Source: Candidatus Aalborgicola lynettensis (GTDB lineage Bacteria > Pseudomonadota > Gammaproteobacteria > Burkholderiales > Burkholderiaceae_C). From it: a DNA stretch of 64,000 nucleotides. Under the pieces are notes generated by a model. That model was not told the DNA's origin. It made no database searches and was given only the letters and a program-made list of their open reading frames with translations. The stretch spans positions 930,001-994,000 of the forward strand of contig JADJZE010000001.1 of the NCBI GenBank assembly GCA_016719405.1, in the 5' to 3' direction. Shown one piece after another: positions 25,113 to 32,540 of the stretch (its first letter is position 1; the number at the start of each line of letters is the position of its first letter). The position numbers and the translations under genes are program-made.

Positions 25113-26080
25113 GGTGCGGCACGCCGCGCAGCGCCCTGGACTGCGCCCTTGCCAGCGGTCTTTTCGGCAGTTTTGTCTGCGGTTTTTAAATGCGGAATCA
25201 GCGCCGCCAGCATCTGGCGCACCGGCTCGGGCGGCAGGTCGTGGCCCATGCCAGCCACGCTGACCAGGCGTGCGCCGGGTATGCGCCGGGCCGTGTCCTC
25301 GCCGTGGCTGTGGGGTACCAGGGGGTCGTCCAGACCGTGTAACACCAGCGTGGGGCTACTCACACGCGGCAACTGGGCGGCACGGTCGATGTCGGACACA
25401 ATGGCCAGCATCTGGCGCAGGGTGCCTACCGGGTGGAAGCTGCGCCGGATGCCACGCACGATGCGCTCGCGGATTTCCGACTCCGGCGTGGGGTGCGCCG
25501 GGCTGCCAATAACCTTGAACAACTGCAGGTAATGCGCCACCACGGCGGATTCCGCATGGCTGGTTGGCCGGCGCAGCATGGCGCGCGTGACCTGCCGGTG
25601 CGCGCGCGGCAGGCCCTTGGCACCGCTGCTGCTCATGATGCTGGTCAGGCTCAGCACCCGCTTGGGCGCCGCAATGGCCACGCGCTGCGCAATCATGCCG
25701 CCCATGCTCACGCCCACAACGTGGGCTTTGGCAATGCCCAGCGCGTCCAGCACGCCCAGCGCGTCGGCGGCCATGTCGGCCACGGTGTACGGCGGGCGCT
25801 GCGGCAGGCCCAGCTTGTATTTGATGCCGGCCCACACGATGTTGGGTTTGCCCAGATGGTCAAAGTGCTGGCTCAAACCGATGTCGCGGTTGTCCATGCG
25901 CAGCACGCGGTAACCGGCGTCCACCAGTGCCTGCACCAGTTGCGGCGGCCAGGCAATGAGTTGCATGCCCAAGCCCATGATCAGCAACACCACCGGGCGC
26001 TGGGTGGCACCGTCTGCCGTTGAAGTGCCAGCGGCGCTGTCTTCCACTTCAATATCAATACCGTTTGCTCTTATTTTCAT
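25109..26080 (-). CDS. Alpha/beta hydrolase
   Basis: A 323-residue alpha/beta-fold hydrolase. The nucleophile elbow is GVSMGGMIAQR (Ser near residue 150), the oxyanion region VVLLIMGLGMQLIAWP, the acid likely in LDDPLVPHSHG, and the catalytic His in GMGHDLPPE. A basic Lys/Ala tail follows the fold. Substrate is unknown; esterase or C-C hydrolase types are possible. It is upstream of queF with a four-base overlap. The start ATG lies within a degenerate copy of the dispersed repeat (26062-26110), so the repeat supplies the first codons (MKIRAN). Confidence 0.85.
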   Translation of the reverse strand: MKIRANGIDIEVEDSAAGTSTADGATQRPVVLLIMGLGMQLIAWPPQLVQALVDAGYRVLRMDNRDIGLSQHFDHLGKPNIVWAGIKYKLGLPQRPPYTVADMAADALGVLDALGIAKAHVVGVSMGGMIAQRVAIAAPKRVLSLTSIMSSSGAKGLPRAHRQVTRAMLRRPTSHAESAVVAHYLQLFKVIGSPAHPTPESEIRERIVRGIRRSFHPVGTLRQMLAIVSDIDRAAQLPRVSSPTLVLHGLDDPLVPHSHGEDTARRIPGARLVSVAGMGHDLPPEPVRQMLAALIPHLKTADKTAEKTAGKGAVQGAARRAAP

Positions 26081-26110
26081 AGCTATAAACGCTCTCCAGA
26101 CGTGCGGAAA
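26062..26110. repeat. Dispersed repeat, degenerate copy at a gene start
   Basis: GCTCTTATTTTCATAGCTATA followed by AACGCTCTCCAGACGTGCGG keeps the ATAGC element and a partial right arm. The ATG of the hydrolase gene lies in it (complement of CAT at 26078-26080). It is less conserved than the other copies. Confidence 0.5.
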
Positions 26111-26129
26111 AGGGATTTTTTATCATCCA

Positions 26130-26900
26130 TCAAACGCGGCGGCGGAACACATAGCGGTCCACCGTGGACTGCTCGGCCACGTAGGCATAACCTTCGGAAT
26201 CAAACGCTTTGAGTTGCTCCGGCTGCACCAGGCGGTGTTCGATGGCGTAGCGGGCCATCAGGCCCCGCGCCCGCTTGGCCAGGAAGCTGATGATCTTAAA
26301 GTCGCCATTTTTGTAGTCTTGAAACACACATTCCAGCACCCGCGCGTGCAAGGCACGGGTGTCCACGGCCTTGAAATACTCTTGCGACGCCAGGTTGACC
26401 ACCACCGGACTGGTGTCGCGCTGCAGCCGGGTGTGGAGGTAGTCGGCAATCTGGCGGCCCCAGAAAGCGTACAGGTTCTTGCCCTGGGGGTTGGCCAGCG
26501 CGGTGCCCATCTCCAGCCGGTAGGGCTGCATCAGGTCCAGCGGGCGCAATACGCCGTACAGGCCGCTAAGGATGCACAGGTGCTCTTGCGCCCAGGCCAG
26601 GTCGTCGGCGCCCAGCGCGCGGGCGTTCAGCCCCCCGTACACGTCCCCATCAAAGGCCAAAACGGCCTGGCGGGCATTTTTTTCCGTGGCTTTGGGCGAC
26701 CAGGCCAGGTAACGCGCAACATTCAAGGCGGCCAGTTTGTCGCTGAGTGCCATCAGCGTGGCAATTTGCTGGGGCGACTGGTGTCGCAGCAACCCAATCA
26801 GTTCCTTGGACTGCGGTACAAATAGCGGCGCGCTGTGGACGTGGGGTGCAAGGGGCGTCTCAAAATCGAGTGCCTTGGCGGGCGAGAGCAAAAAAAGCAT
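26130..26900 (-). CDS. yaaA: Peroxide stress protein YaaA
   Basis: A 256-residue member of the YaaA/DUF328 family. The N-terminus MLFLLSPAKALDFETPL is the hallmark, and the later YGGLNARALGADDLAWAQEH, LSGLYGVLRPLDLMQPYRLE and ISFLAKRARGLMARY are also family features. YaaA limits free intracellular iron during hydrogen peroxide stress in E. coli. Length matches (about 258). It is a single gene, divergent from the FabH-like gene across about 120 bases. Confidence 0.92.
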   Translation of the reverse strand: MLFLLSPAKALDFETPLAPHVHSAPLFVPQSKELIGLLRHQSPQQIATLMALSDKLAALNVARYLAWSPKATEKNARQAVLAFDGDVYGGLNARALGADDLAWAQEHLCILSGLYGVLRPLDLMQPYRLEMGTALANPQGKNLYAFWGRQIADYLHTRLQRDTSPVVVNLASQEYFKAVDTRALHARVLECVFQDYKNGDFKIISFLAKRARGLMARYAIEHRLVQPEQLKAFDSEGYAYVAEQSTVDRYVFRRRV

Positions 26901-27021
26901 GCGCCATTATGCAAAAAGACCCGCTTGGTGAGCGCAAATCGGCGACACCTGCAAGGCAGCGCATAATTGTCGGCTGCGCGTTGGACTGTGCCAACGCAGA
27001 ATCAGCCAAAAATTCACCACC

Positions 27022-28140
27022 ATGCACCGCGTCGCCATTAGCAGTACCGGCCTTTTTGTGCCGCCCGAAGTCATTACCAACGAAGAGCTGGTTGCGGCCT
27101 ACAACCGTTATGCCCGGCTGGAAAACGAGAAGCACGCCGCTGAAATCGCCGCCGGCACCCGCGCCGCGTTGACCGACTCCAGCGTTGAATTCATCGAAAA
27201 AGCCTCCGGCATTCAGCGCCGGTATGTGATGGAAAGGTCCGGCGTACTCGACCCTGAGCGCATGCGCCCGCGCTTCACGCCCCGCCCCAATACCGAAATT
27301 TCCATGATGGCCGAAATCGGCGTCAAAGCCTGCCAGGATGCGCTCGCCGCTGCGGGCAAGACCGCCGCCGACGTAGACGGTGTCATCTGTGCAGCGGCCA
27401 ATATGCAGCGCTCCTACCCCGCCATGGGGGTGGAAATCCAGACCGCCCTGGGCGTGCAGGGTTATGCGTTTGACATGAACGTGGCCTGCTCGTCGGCCAC
27501 TTTTGGCATTGAAATGGCGGTGAACGCCGTGCGCACCGGCTCGGCACGCGCCATTTTGGTGGTCAACCCCGAAATTACCTCGGCCCACCTGGCCTGGATG
27601 GACCGCGACTGCCATTTCATTTTTGGCGATGTCTGTACCGCCGTGTTGGTGGAGCGCCTGGATCTGGCTCCCGTGGGCGCCTTTGAAGTGCTGGGCACGC
27701 GCCTGTTGAGCACCTTCTCCAACGCCATTCGCAACAACGCGGGTTTTATGTCGCGCGCCGAAGACCGTAACCCCGACGACCGCGACCAATTGTTTTGCCA
27801 GGAAGGCCGCAAGGTGTTCAAAGAGGTGTGCCCCATGGCGGCGGAGCACATTGCCGGGCATTTGGCGTCGCTGAGCCTGACACCCGGTGACGTACGCCGC
27901 TTCTGGCTGCACCAGGCGAATTTGTCCATGAACCAGTTCATCAGCCGCAAATTGCTGGGGCGTGATGCCACGGTGGAAGAAGCGCCGGTGATTCTGGACG
28001 AGTTTGCCAACACCGCGTCGGCCGGCTCCATCATTGCGTTTCACCGCCACCACGCCGACATTGAGGCCGGCCAGGTAGGTGTGATCTGCTCGTTTGGGGC
28101 GGGTTATTCGATTGGCAGCGTGGTGGTCAAAAAGACCTGA
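27022..28140 (+). CDS. Beta-ketoacyl-ACP synthase III-like enzyme
   Basis: A 372-residue thiolase-fold condensing enzyme of the FabH superfamily. The catalytic triad is visible: Cys in NVACSSATFG, His in FWLHQANLSM and Asn in EFANTASAGS. It is about 55 residues longer than E. coli FabH, mainly through an N-terminal insertion (about residues 30-75). This fits the FabH-like paralogues of beta-proteobacteria rather than the housekeeping gene, which lies with fabD/fabG. It may start synthesis of a special acyl chain. No fatty-acid genes are adjacent. Confidence 0.87.
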   Translation: MHRVAISSTGLFVPPEVITNEELVAAYNRYARLENEKHAAEIAAGTRAALTDSSVEFIEKASGIQRRYVMERSGVLDPERMRPRFTPRPNTEISMMAEIGVKACQDALAAAGKTAADVDGVICAAANMQRSYPAMGVEIQTALGVQGYAFDMNVACSSATFGIEMAVNAVRTGSARAILVVNPEITSAHLAWMDRDCHFIFGDVCTAVLVERLDLAPVGAFEVLGTRLLSTFSNAIRNNAGFMSRAEDRNPDDRDQLFCQEGRKVFKEVCPMAAEHIAGHLASLSLTPGDVRRFWLHQANLSMNQFISRKLLGRDATVEEAPVILDEFANTASAGSIIAFHRHHADIEAGQVGVICSFGAGYSIGSVVVKKT

Positions 28141-28220
28141 ATCGCCCATGCACCCTCCCCTTAATCCATCCACAGCCCATGCACCTCGGCGGGGTGCATA
28201 GGCGCAGGGGAAAACCGATC

Positions 28221-28748
28221 TCAGGTTAGCGATCGCTTCAAACGAATTTCTTCCACACGGGCGGTACCAATAGGCACGGTTTTGGCACTGTTGTTTTCGC
28301 GCTTGAATCCCGCCAGCTCGTGGAACCGCAGGGCCTGGTCATTGGCAATGGGCACCCACACGGTGACCGTGGTGCACCCCTCCTCCAGCAAACCCTCGCG
28401 GGCCGCATCCCACAGCGACAAACCGGCGCCCAGACCGATGTAGTCGCTGGCAACGTAAATGTGCCAAATTTCACCTGTGGTGGGGGGCGTTCCCTTGTCG
28501 CGTGAGCGATCAAACCCCACAAAGCCGACTACCTTGTCACCCAACAGGGCCACATGCACCTGGGGCTCGGCGTATTCGATGGCTTCGCGCCAATGGGACT
28601 GATTTTTCTCCAGCGCCTCCACCGGAACCGGTGCATTGGGCACTGCCGACTGGAAGGCCTCACACACGCTCGCGTTAAAAAGGTCGGTAATGGCTTTGGC
28701 ATCGCGCAAGGAGGCGGGTCGAACCGTGAAGGTGGTCATAGTAGACAT
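28221..28748 (-). CDS. GNAT family N-acetyltransferase
   Basis: A 175-residue acetyltransferase. The start ATG at 28748 is followed by FTVRPASLRDAKAITDLFNA, and the acetyl-CoA binding motif lies around IYVASDYIGLGAGLSLWDAA. The C-terminal FHELAGFKRENN is also typical. The shape resembles the phosphinothricin/amino-acid acetyltransferase group (about 170 residues), but the substrate is not predictable. It is monocistronic, convergent with the FabH-like gene. Confidence 0.85.
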   Translation of the reverse strand: MSTMTTFTVRPASLRDAKAITDLFNASVCEAFQSAVPNAPVPVEALEKNQSHWREAIEYAEPQVHVALLGDKVVGFVGFDRSRDKGTPPTTGEIWHIYVASDYIGLGAGLSLWDAAREGLLEEGCTTVTVWVPIANDQALRFHELAGFKRENNSAKTVPIGTARVEEIRLKRSLT

Positions 28749-28842
28749 ATCTGAACGTAAATCGGAAGCAAATAATCAAATGTGGGGGCAATTGTCGCTG
28801 CAAACAGGAGTGCCTGGTTTGAGCCGCTGCCTTGATCGGTGA

Positions 28843-29751
28843 TTAACGGGATTTGGTTGTGATGGCCGCGCGCAATTGCGGCAACAACTGCAGCATGGCT
28901 TGGCGCCCGGCTTCTATTGATCGCTTGCGCGCCCCGAAGTCGGCACTGGAGACGCCCACCAGAGCCGGACGCACCACGATATCGGCATCCTTGAGCTCAA
29001 AACTATTGATACTGCTGCCCATGATGGTGAAGGTTTGCAACAGCACATCCAGGGTGCCGCTGGTCAAATTGCCTTCTGGCGCGCTAGAGATGTCCACGGC
29101 AATCACCAGTTCCGCGCCCATCTTGCGTGCAGCGCGCACCGGCACCGGTGACACCAGCCCGCCGTCCACATAATCACGCCCCGCGATTCTGACCGGCTGG
29201 AACACCGCCGGTACGGCGCTCGACGCGCGCACGGCGGTTCCGGTATCACCCTTCTGGAACACAATGCTTTGGCCGCTGTTGAGATCGGTCGCAACAATAC
29301 CCAGCGGCAGCGGCATGTCTTCCAGCAAACGGGAGCCCACTTGTTCATTGACGTAACGCGCCAGGGCGTCGCCACGCAGCATGCCGCGTGTAAACAAGGG
29401 CAAGGTCCAGTCCGCAATGGTGGCCTCTTCCATGGTGTCGGCCACACGTTGCAATTGTTTGCCGTTTTTACCGCTGGCATAAATCGCCGCCACCAAACTG
29501 CCTGCGGATGTACCCGTGACGAGTTGAGGACGGATTCCCGCTTCCTCCAGCACCTGAATCACGCCCACATGGGCAAAGCCCCGGGCAGCGCCGCCGCCCA
29601 ATGCCAGGCCGATACGTGGAGGCGTCTTGGCAACGACGAATGCTGCAACTGGCGTATTGGGTCCAGAAGCGACCGGCGCAGCGCTATCTTTGGGGGCGGT
29701 GCTACAAGCAGCCAAGAACACCAGCGCAATGCAAGAGAGTATGTACTTCAT
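28843..29751 (-). CDS. Patatin-like phospholipase lipoprotein, RssA-type
   Basis: A 302-residue protein with a lipoprotein signal: MKYILSCIALVFLAACS, lipobox LAAC, so it is likely membrane-anchored. The patatin domain has the oxyanion loop GLALGGGAARGFAHVG, the nucleophile elbow VTGTSAGSLVAAIY and the catalytic Asp in YVDGGLVSPVPV. It would act as an esterase or phospholipase in the envelope. The start at 29751 gives the clean signal; a frame opening seven codons earlier does not. Upstream lies an integrase remnant, so its promoter region is old junction sequence. Confidence 0.9.
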   Translation of the reverse strand: MKYILSCIALVFLAACSTAPKDSAAPVASGPNTPVAAFVVAKTPPRIGLALGGGAARGFAHVGVIQVLEEAGIRPQLVTGTSAGSLVAAIYASGKNGKQLQRVADTMEEATIADWTLPLFTRGMLRGDALARYVNEQVGSRLLEDMPLPLGIVATDLNSGQSIVFQKGDTGTAVRASSAVPAVFQPVRIAGRDYVDGGLVSPVPVRAARKMGAELVIAVDISSAPEGNLTSGTLDVLLQTFTIMGSSINSFELKDADIVVRPALVGVSSADFGARKRSIEAGRQAMLQLLPQLRAAITTKSR

Positions 29752-29772
29752 GCGATTCAATGGGGAGAACAA

Positions 29773-30068
29773 TTAGATATCGGCATAGGGGGCAGCCATT
29801 ATCAGCTGCGCCCCTGCCTTGATCGCTTCGCGCTTCACAGCTACCGGGTCGCGTTTCGCAGCGACGTGCTCTCGCGCCTTGTCGCGCTCAGACTCACATC
29901 TGGATATTGCCCCAGCGATGCCGTTTTTTCCTTGCCCTCGTGCCGGTATCACAGTTGCCACAGCATTAACCCGTTGGGGCGCACCAGTAGCACTAGACCC
30001 CGTTCGTCCGCCATGTGGTATTGATTTTCGGTTGGCTTGGCTTTATCGATCGCGGTTACGGTCAGCAT
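29773..30068 (-). pseudogene. Remnant of a P4-type tyrosine integrase
   Basis: The start ATG (30068) follows a good ribosome site (AGGGGAA), and the first 39 residues (MLTVTAIDKAKPTENQYHMA..., then DERGLVLLVRPNG) match the Arm-DNA-binding (DUF4102) N-terminus of P4-type integrases. An in-frame TGA follows at 29951-29949. Beyond it the frame reads HEGKEKTASLGQYPDVSLSA, and after a frameshift ERDKAREHVAAKRDPVAVK, both again integrase-like. The catalytic domain is absent: the remnant ends at the patatin gene. It lies about 190 bases from the 3' end of tRNA-Ser(GGA), the usual target class, so it marks a lost genomic island. Confidence 0.8.
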
Positions 30069-30080
30069 GGTGTTCCCCTG

Positions 30081-30140
30081 TTTTGTGGGTAACGGCTGGG
30101 GCTGGTTACGGCGTTGTTACCCATATGGTTACCCACAAAA
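30081..30140. repeat. Inverted repeat upstream of the integrase remnant
   Basis: A perfect 13-base inverted repeat, TTTTGTGGGTAAC (30081-30093) and GTTACCCACAAAA (30128-30140), with a further GTTACCC copy (30116-30122) between them. Such repeated short boxes next to a P4-type integrase start look like arm-binding or autoregulatory sites of the integrase. Inference from position and symmetry. Confidence 0.5.
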
Positions 30141-30180
30141 ATCCGTGGCGTCAAGACTACAAGAAAAGACACAAGAAAAC

Positions 30181-30219
30181 AAAAAAGCCCCTGCTCCACT
30201 GGGGAACAAGGGCTTTTAG
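30181..30219 (-). terminator. Intrinsic terminator after tRNA-Ser(GGA)
   Basis: On the minus strand AAAAGCCC and GGGGCTTTTTT form a hairpin with a T-run, about 45 bases after the 3' end of the tRNA gene. It is well placed to end the tRNA transcript before the integrase remnant. Confidence 0.7.
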
Positions 30220-30261
30220 GGGGTTGCTTTGTACGGTTGGAGACCAACAAAGACTGATCAC

Positions 30262-30351
30262 TGGCGGAGCAGGCGGGATTCGAACCCGCGGTGGGTTTTA
30301 CCCCACGCACGCTTTCCAGGCGTGTGACTTAAACCGCTCATCCACCGCTCC
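30262..30351 (-). tRNA. tRNA-Ser(GGA)
   Basis: A 90-base cloverleaf: acceptor GGAGCGG pairs with CTGCTCC, the discriminator is G, and CCA is encoded. The T-loop is GGTTCGAATCC, a long variable arm is present (class II), and the anticodon loop CTGGAAA gives GGA. The 3' end points at the integrase remnant. Confidence 0.95.
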
Positions 30352-30412
30352 AGAGCCTTGCATTCTAACCTGCATTGATACCATTTTTCAGGCATGGAAA
30401 AAATTCGGCCGA

Positions 30413-30440
30413 AAAAAAGGCACTCCAAAGAGTGCCTTTT
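30413..30440 (-). terminator. Terminator of the LivK-like gene
   Basis: AAAAGGCACTC-CAAA-GAGTGCCTTTT is a strong symmetric hairpin with A and T runs, 40 bases after the stop of the binding-protein gene at 30481. It can work in both directions and also shields the tRNA gene. Confidence 0.85.
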
Positions 30441-30480
30441 GATTCAACTGCCCTTGCGGGCTAATTGAAGGGATACGCAC

Positions 30481-31683
30481 TTAGCGAATGACCGCCAGTG
30501 TTTCCAGCTTGCCACCGCGAACGGTCTTCAAAGTCAAGGCGCCATTCTTGATGTCGCCTTTTTCATCAAATGACACGGGGCCGGTTACACCCTTGTAGTC
30601 TGTCGTAGCGGCCAATACAGGCAGGTACTTCACAGGGTCGGACGAATTGGCTTTGACCATGGCTGCAACCATAATTTTGACTGCATCGTAAACATAGGGC
30701 GCATATACCTGCACATCGGCATTGAACTTGGTTTTGAACTTGGTCTTGAATTCTTCCATGCCTGCCTTGGCTTCCCCTTCAACACCACCGGCTTCCGCGC
30801 AGAACACCTGGTCATCGGCAATGGCGTCACCACCGAGCTTGACCAACTCGGTAGAGCAAATGCCGTCGCCGCCCATGAACTTGGCTTTAATGCCCAGGGA
30901 TTTCATTTGCTTGAGCATGGGGCCTGCGACAGCGTCCATACCACCAAAGAACACCACATCGGGCTTCTTGCCTTTGATGGTGGTCAGGATGGAGTTGAAA
31001 TCGGTGGCCTTATCGGTGGTGAACTCTTTGGCTACAACTTTTCCACCAGCGCCCTCCACGGCTTTGGTGAACTCCTCTGCAACACCTTGACCGTACGCGG
31101 TACGGTCGTCGATGACGGCAATCGCTTTGCCTTTCAAGGTACCCACAGCGTATTTACCCAAAGTGCTGCCGAGGTGCACATCATCCGCCACTAAACGAAA
31201 GGCTGTTTTGAAACCTTGGCGGGTGTACTTGGGATTGGTGGCGGATGGAGAAATTTGGGGAATGCCCGCGTCGCTGTAAATTTTGGATGCAGGAATGGTG
31301 GTGCCAGAATTCAAGTGCCCCACCACGCCAGCCACTTTGGCATCCGCCAACTTCTGGGCCACGGCCGTGCCTTGCTTGGGGTCGGCCGCATCGTCTTCTG
31401 TCATGAGTTCGATAGTGACTTTTTTGCCTTCGATCATGACACCTTCAGCGTTAAGTTCTTCAACCGCCAAACGGGCGCCGTTTTCATTGTCCTTGCCTAG
31501 GTGTGCAATAGCGCCGCTGGTGGGACCAACGTGGCCAATTTTGACAACCGCTGCTGCAGCTGCAGCAGGTGCGGAGCTGCGGCGGGAGCCACTGCCGGTG
31601 CGGCGGTTTCTTCTTTTTGCCCAAGCTGCCAGCAACGAAGCCGCAGCCAGCACCGTCAACGCACTCTTAACCTTGAATTGCAT
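30481..31683 (-). CDS. LivK-like amino-acid ABC binding protein, altered lipobox
   Basis: A 400-residue periplasmic binding protein of the branched-chain amino acid (type I) family: VVKIGHVGPTSGAIAHLGKD, SPSATNPKYTRQGFKTAFRL, YGQGVAEEFTKAVEGAGG and VVFFGGMDAVAGPMLKQMK are family features. The signal region reads LLAAWAKRRNRRTGSGSRRS, odd for this family. In the neighbouring frame the same bases read GQKEETAAPAVAPAAAP, a normal lipoprotein linker after LAAC. A pair of small deletions near 31623 and 31568 that cancel out explains this. The encoded protein lacks the lipobox Cys. It may be a real change or sequence error. No permease or ATPase genes are adjacent. Confidence 0.88.
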   Translation of the reverse strand: MQFKVKSALTVLAAASLLAAWAKRRNRRTGSGSRRSSAPAAAAAAVVKIGHVGPTSGAIAHLGKDNENGARLAVEELNAEGVMIEGKKVTIELMTEDDAADPKQGTAVAQKLADAKVAGVVGHLNSGTTIPASKIYSDAGIPQISPSATNPKYTRQGFKTAFRLVADDVHLGSTLGKYAVGTLKGKAIAVIDDRTAYGQGVAEEFTKAVEGAGGKVVAKEFTTDKATDFNSILTTIKGKKPDVVFFGGMDAVAGPMLKQMKSLGIKAKFMGGDGICSTELVKLGGDAIADDQVFCAEAGGVEGEAKAGMEEFKTKFKTKFNADVQVYAPYVYDAVKIMVAAMVKANSSDPVKYLPVLAATTDYKGVTGPVSFDEKGDIKNGALTLKTVRGGKLETLAVIR

Positions 31684-31773
31684 AAATACTCCAAAAAAAC
31701 AGATACAAAGTGAATGAAATTATTCGACAGCGCGCACCATAACCTAGTTCGCGCACTCAAACCATAGGGGTGT

Positions 31774-32103
31774 TTACTGATATGTGTCAGTGAATCCAGC
31801 GGCAACAGAATCACCCGCATCCATGGATCCATCGATTTCATCGGCCACAGCCCTGGCGATGGCTTGGCGAGCAGCCAATTCGACAGCCTGTTGCAAACGC
31901 GGCTCCAGCACACGCAAGTGGTCTTGCACCAGGGTTTGCAGGGATGCACGCAACTGCGCCTCGACCTTGGGCATGATGCGCTGCAACAAGCGATCTGCCA
32001 ACTGTTGTTGGCCCAGCATGTCCGCAGGCTCAAAGTCGTCCGGGTGCACAATTTCCGTGAGCGTGGGTACAAACCGTGATGGTGATTGGGGGGCGCGACT
32101 CAT
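31774..32103 (-). CDS. Hypothetical protein downstream of holC
   Basis: A 109-residue protein, mostly one long amphipathic helix region (about 30-95) with LQRIMPKVEAQLRASLQTLV and LQQAVELAARQAIARAVADE. The start overlaps the holC stop by four bases (ATGA), so it is the third gene of pepA-holC-this gene. No named function is known to me; small proteins of this type often follow holC in beta-proteobacteria (DUF2486-like). Cytoplasmic, without signal. Confidence 0.6.
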   Translation of the reverse strand: MSRAPQSPSRFVPTLTEIVHPDDFEPADMLGQQQLADRLLQRIMPKVEAQLRASLQTLVQDHLRVLEPRLQQAVELAARQAIARAVADEIDGSMDAGDSVAAGFTDTYQ

Positions 32104-32540
32104 GCCAAAGTCCCCCGCAAATTCAGATCGTGGCGGGTAATCGGATAACCACGTTCGGTGTAGTCCCGCCAGCGCATGCGCGCATGGTTACGATCAGTCT
32201 CGTCGGTGCTCACCACCTCAATCACACGCTCAAACAATGCAAATTGTGTCGGCACCGTCTGACCCAGATTAAGCAATACCTGCCGCAGCGACGGCGCCTG
32301 CACGATGTCAGACGCCAGCACCACCGCCGATCGTTTTTTAACCACAGGCTGCGCCGTACCTACGCAATGGGGAATAAATTCGGTAGGCGACAGGGCCCAC
32401 AGATCCGAATCCAAGCGGGTCACGATCGAGTCGGGTGCAAGTACCAGCACCTTGGCGCCAGCAATGGTCGCTTTACGCAGCAGGCGGCATACATACGCCA
32501 GCTTGTCGGGCGCACCAAAATGGAATGCAACCGCCGTCAC
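32100..32540 (-). CDS. holC: DNA polymerase III subunit chi
   Basis: A 146-residue protein starting with GTG at 32540 (MTAVAFHFGAPDKLAYVCRL). That start overlaps the pepA stop by four bases (GTGA). The chi fold is seen in CRLLRKATIAGAKVLVLAPD, LDSDLWALSPTEFIPHC and RDYTERGYPITRHDL. Chi links the clamp loader to single-strand binding protein. The pepA-holC order is common in proteobacteria, which supports both the gene and the start. A longer frame to 32654 lies inside pepA and is rejected. Confidence 0.9.
   Translation of the reverse strand: MTAVAFHFGAPDKLAYVCRLLRKATIAGAKVLVLAPDSIVTRLDSDLWALSPTEFIPHCVGTAQPVVKKRSAVVLASDIVQAPSLRQVLLNLGQTVPTQFALFERVIEVVSTDETDRNHARMRWRDYTERGYPITRHDLNLRGTLA

Noticed and set aside
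29819..30442. A 207-codon plus-strand frame across the integrase remnant and tRNA-Ser
   Set aside because: It runs through a tRNA gene and two terminators; no protein-like pattern.
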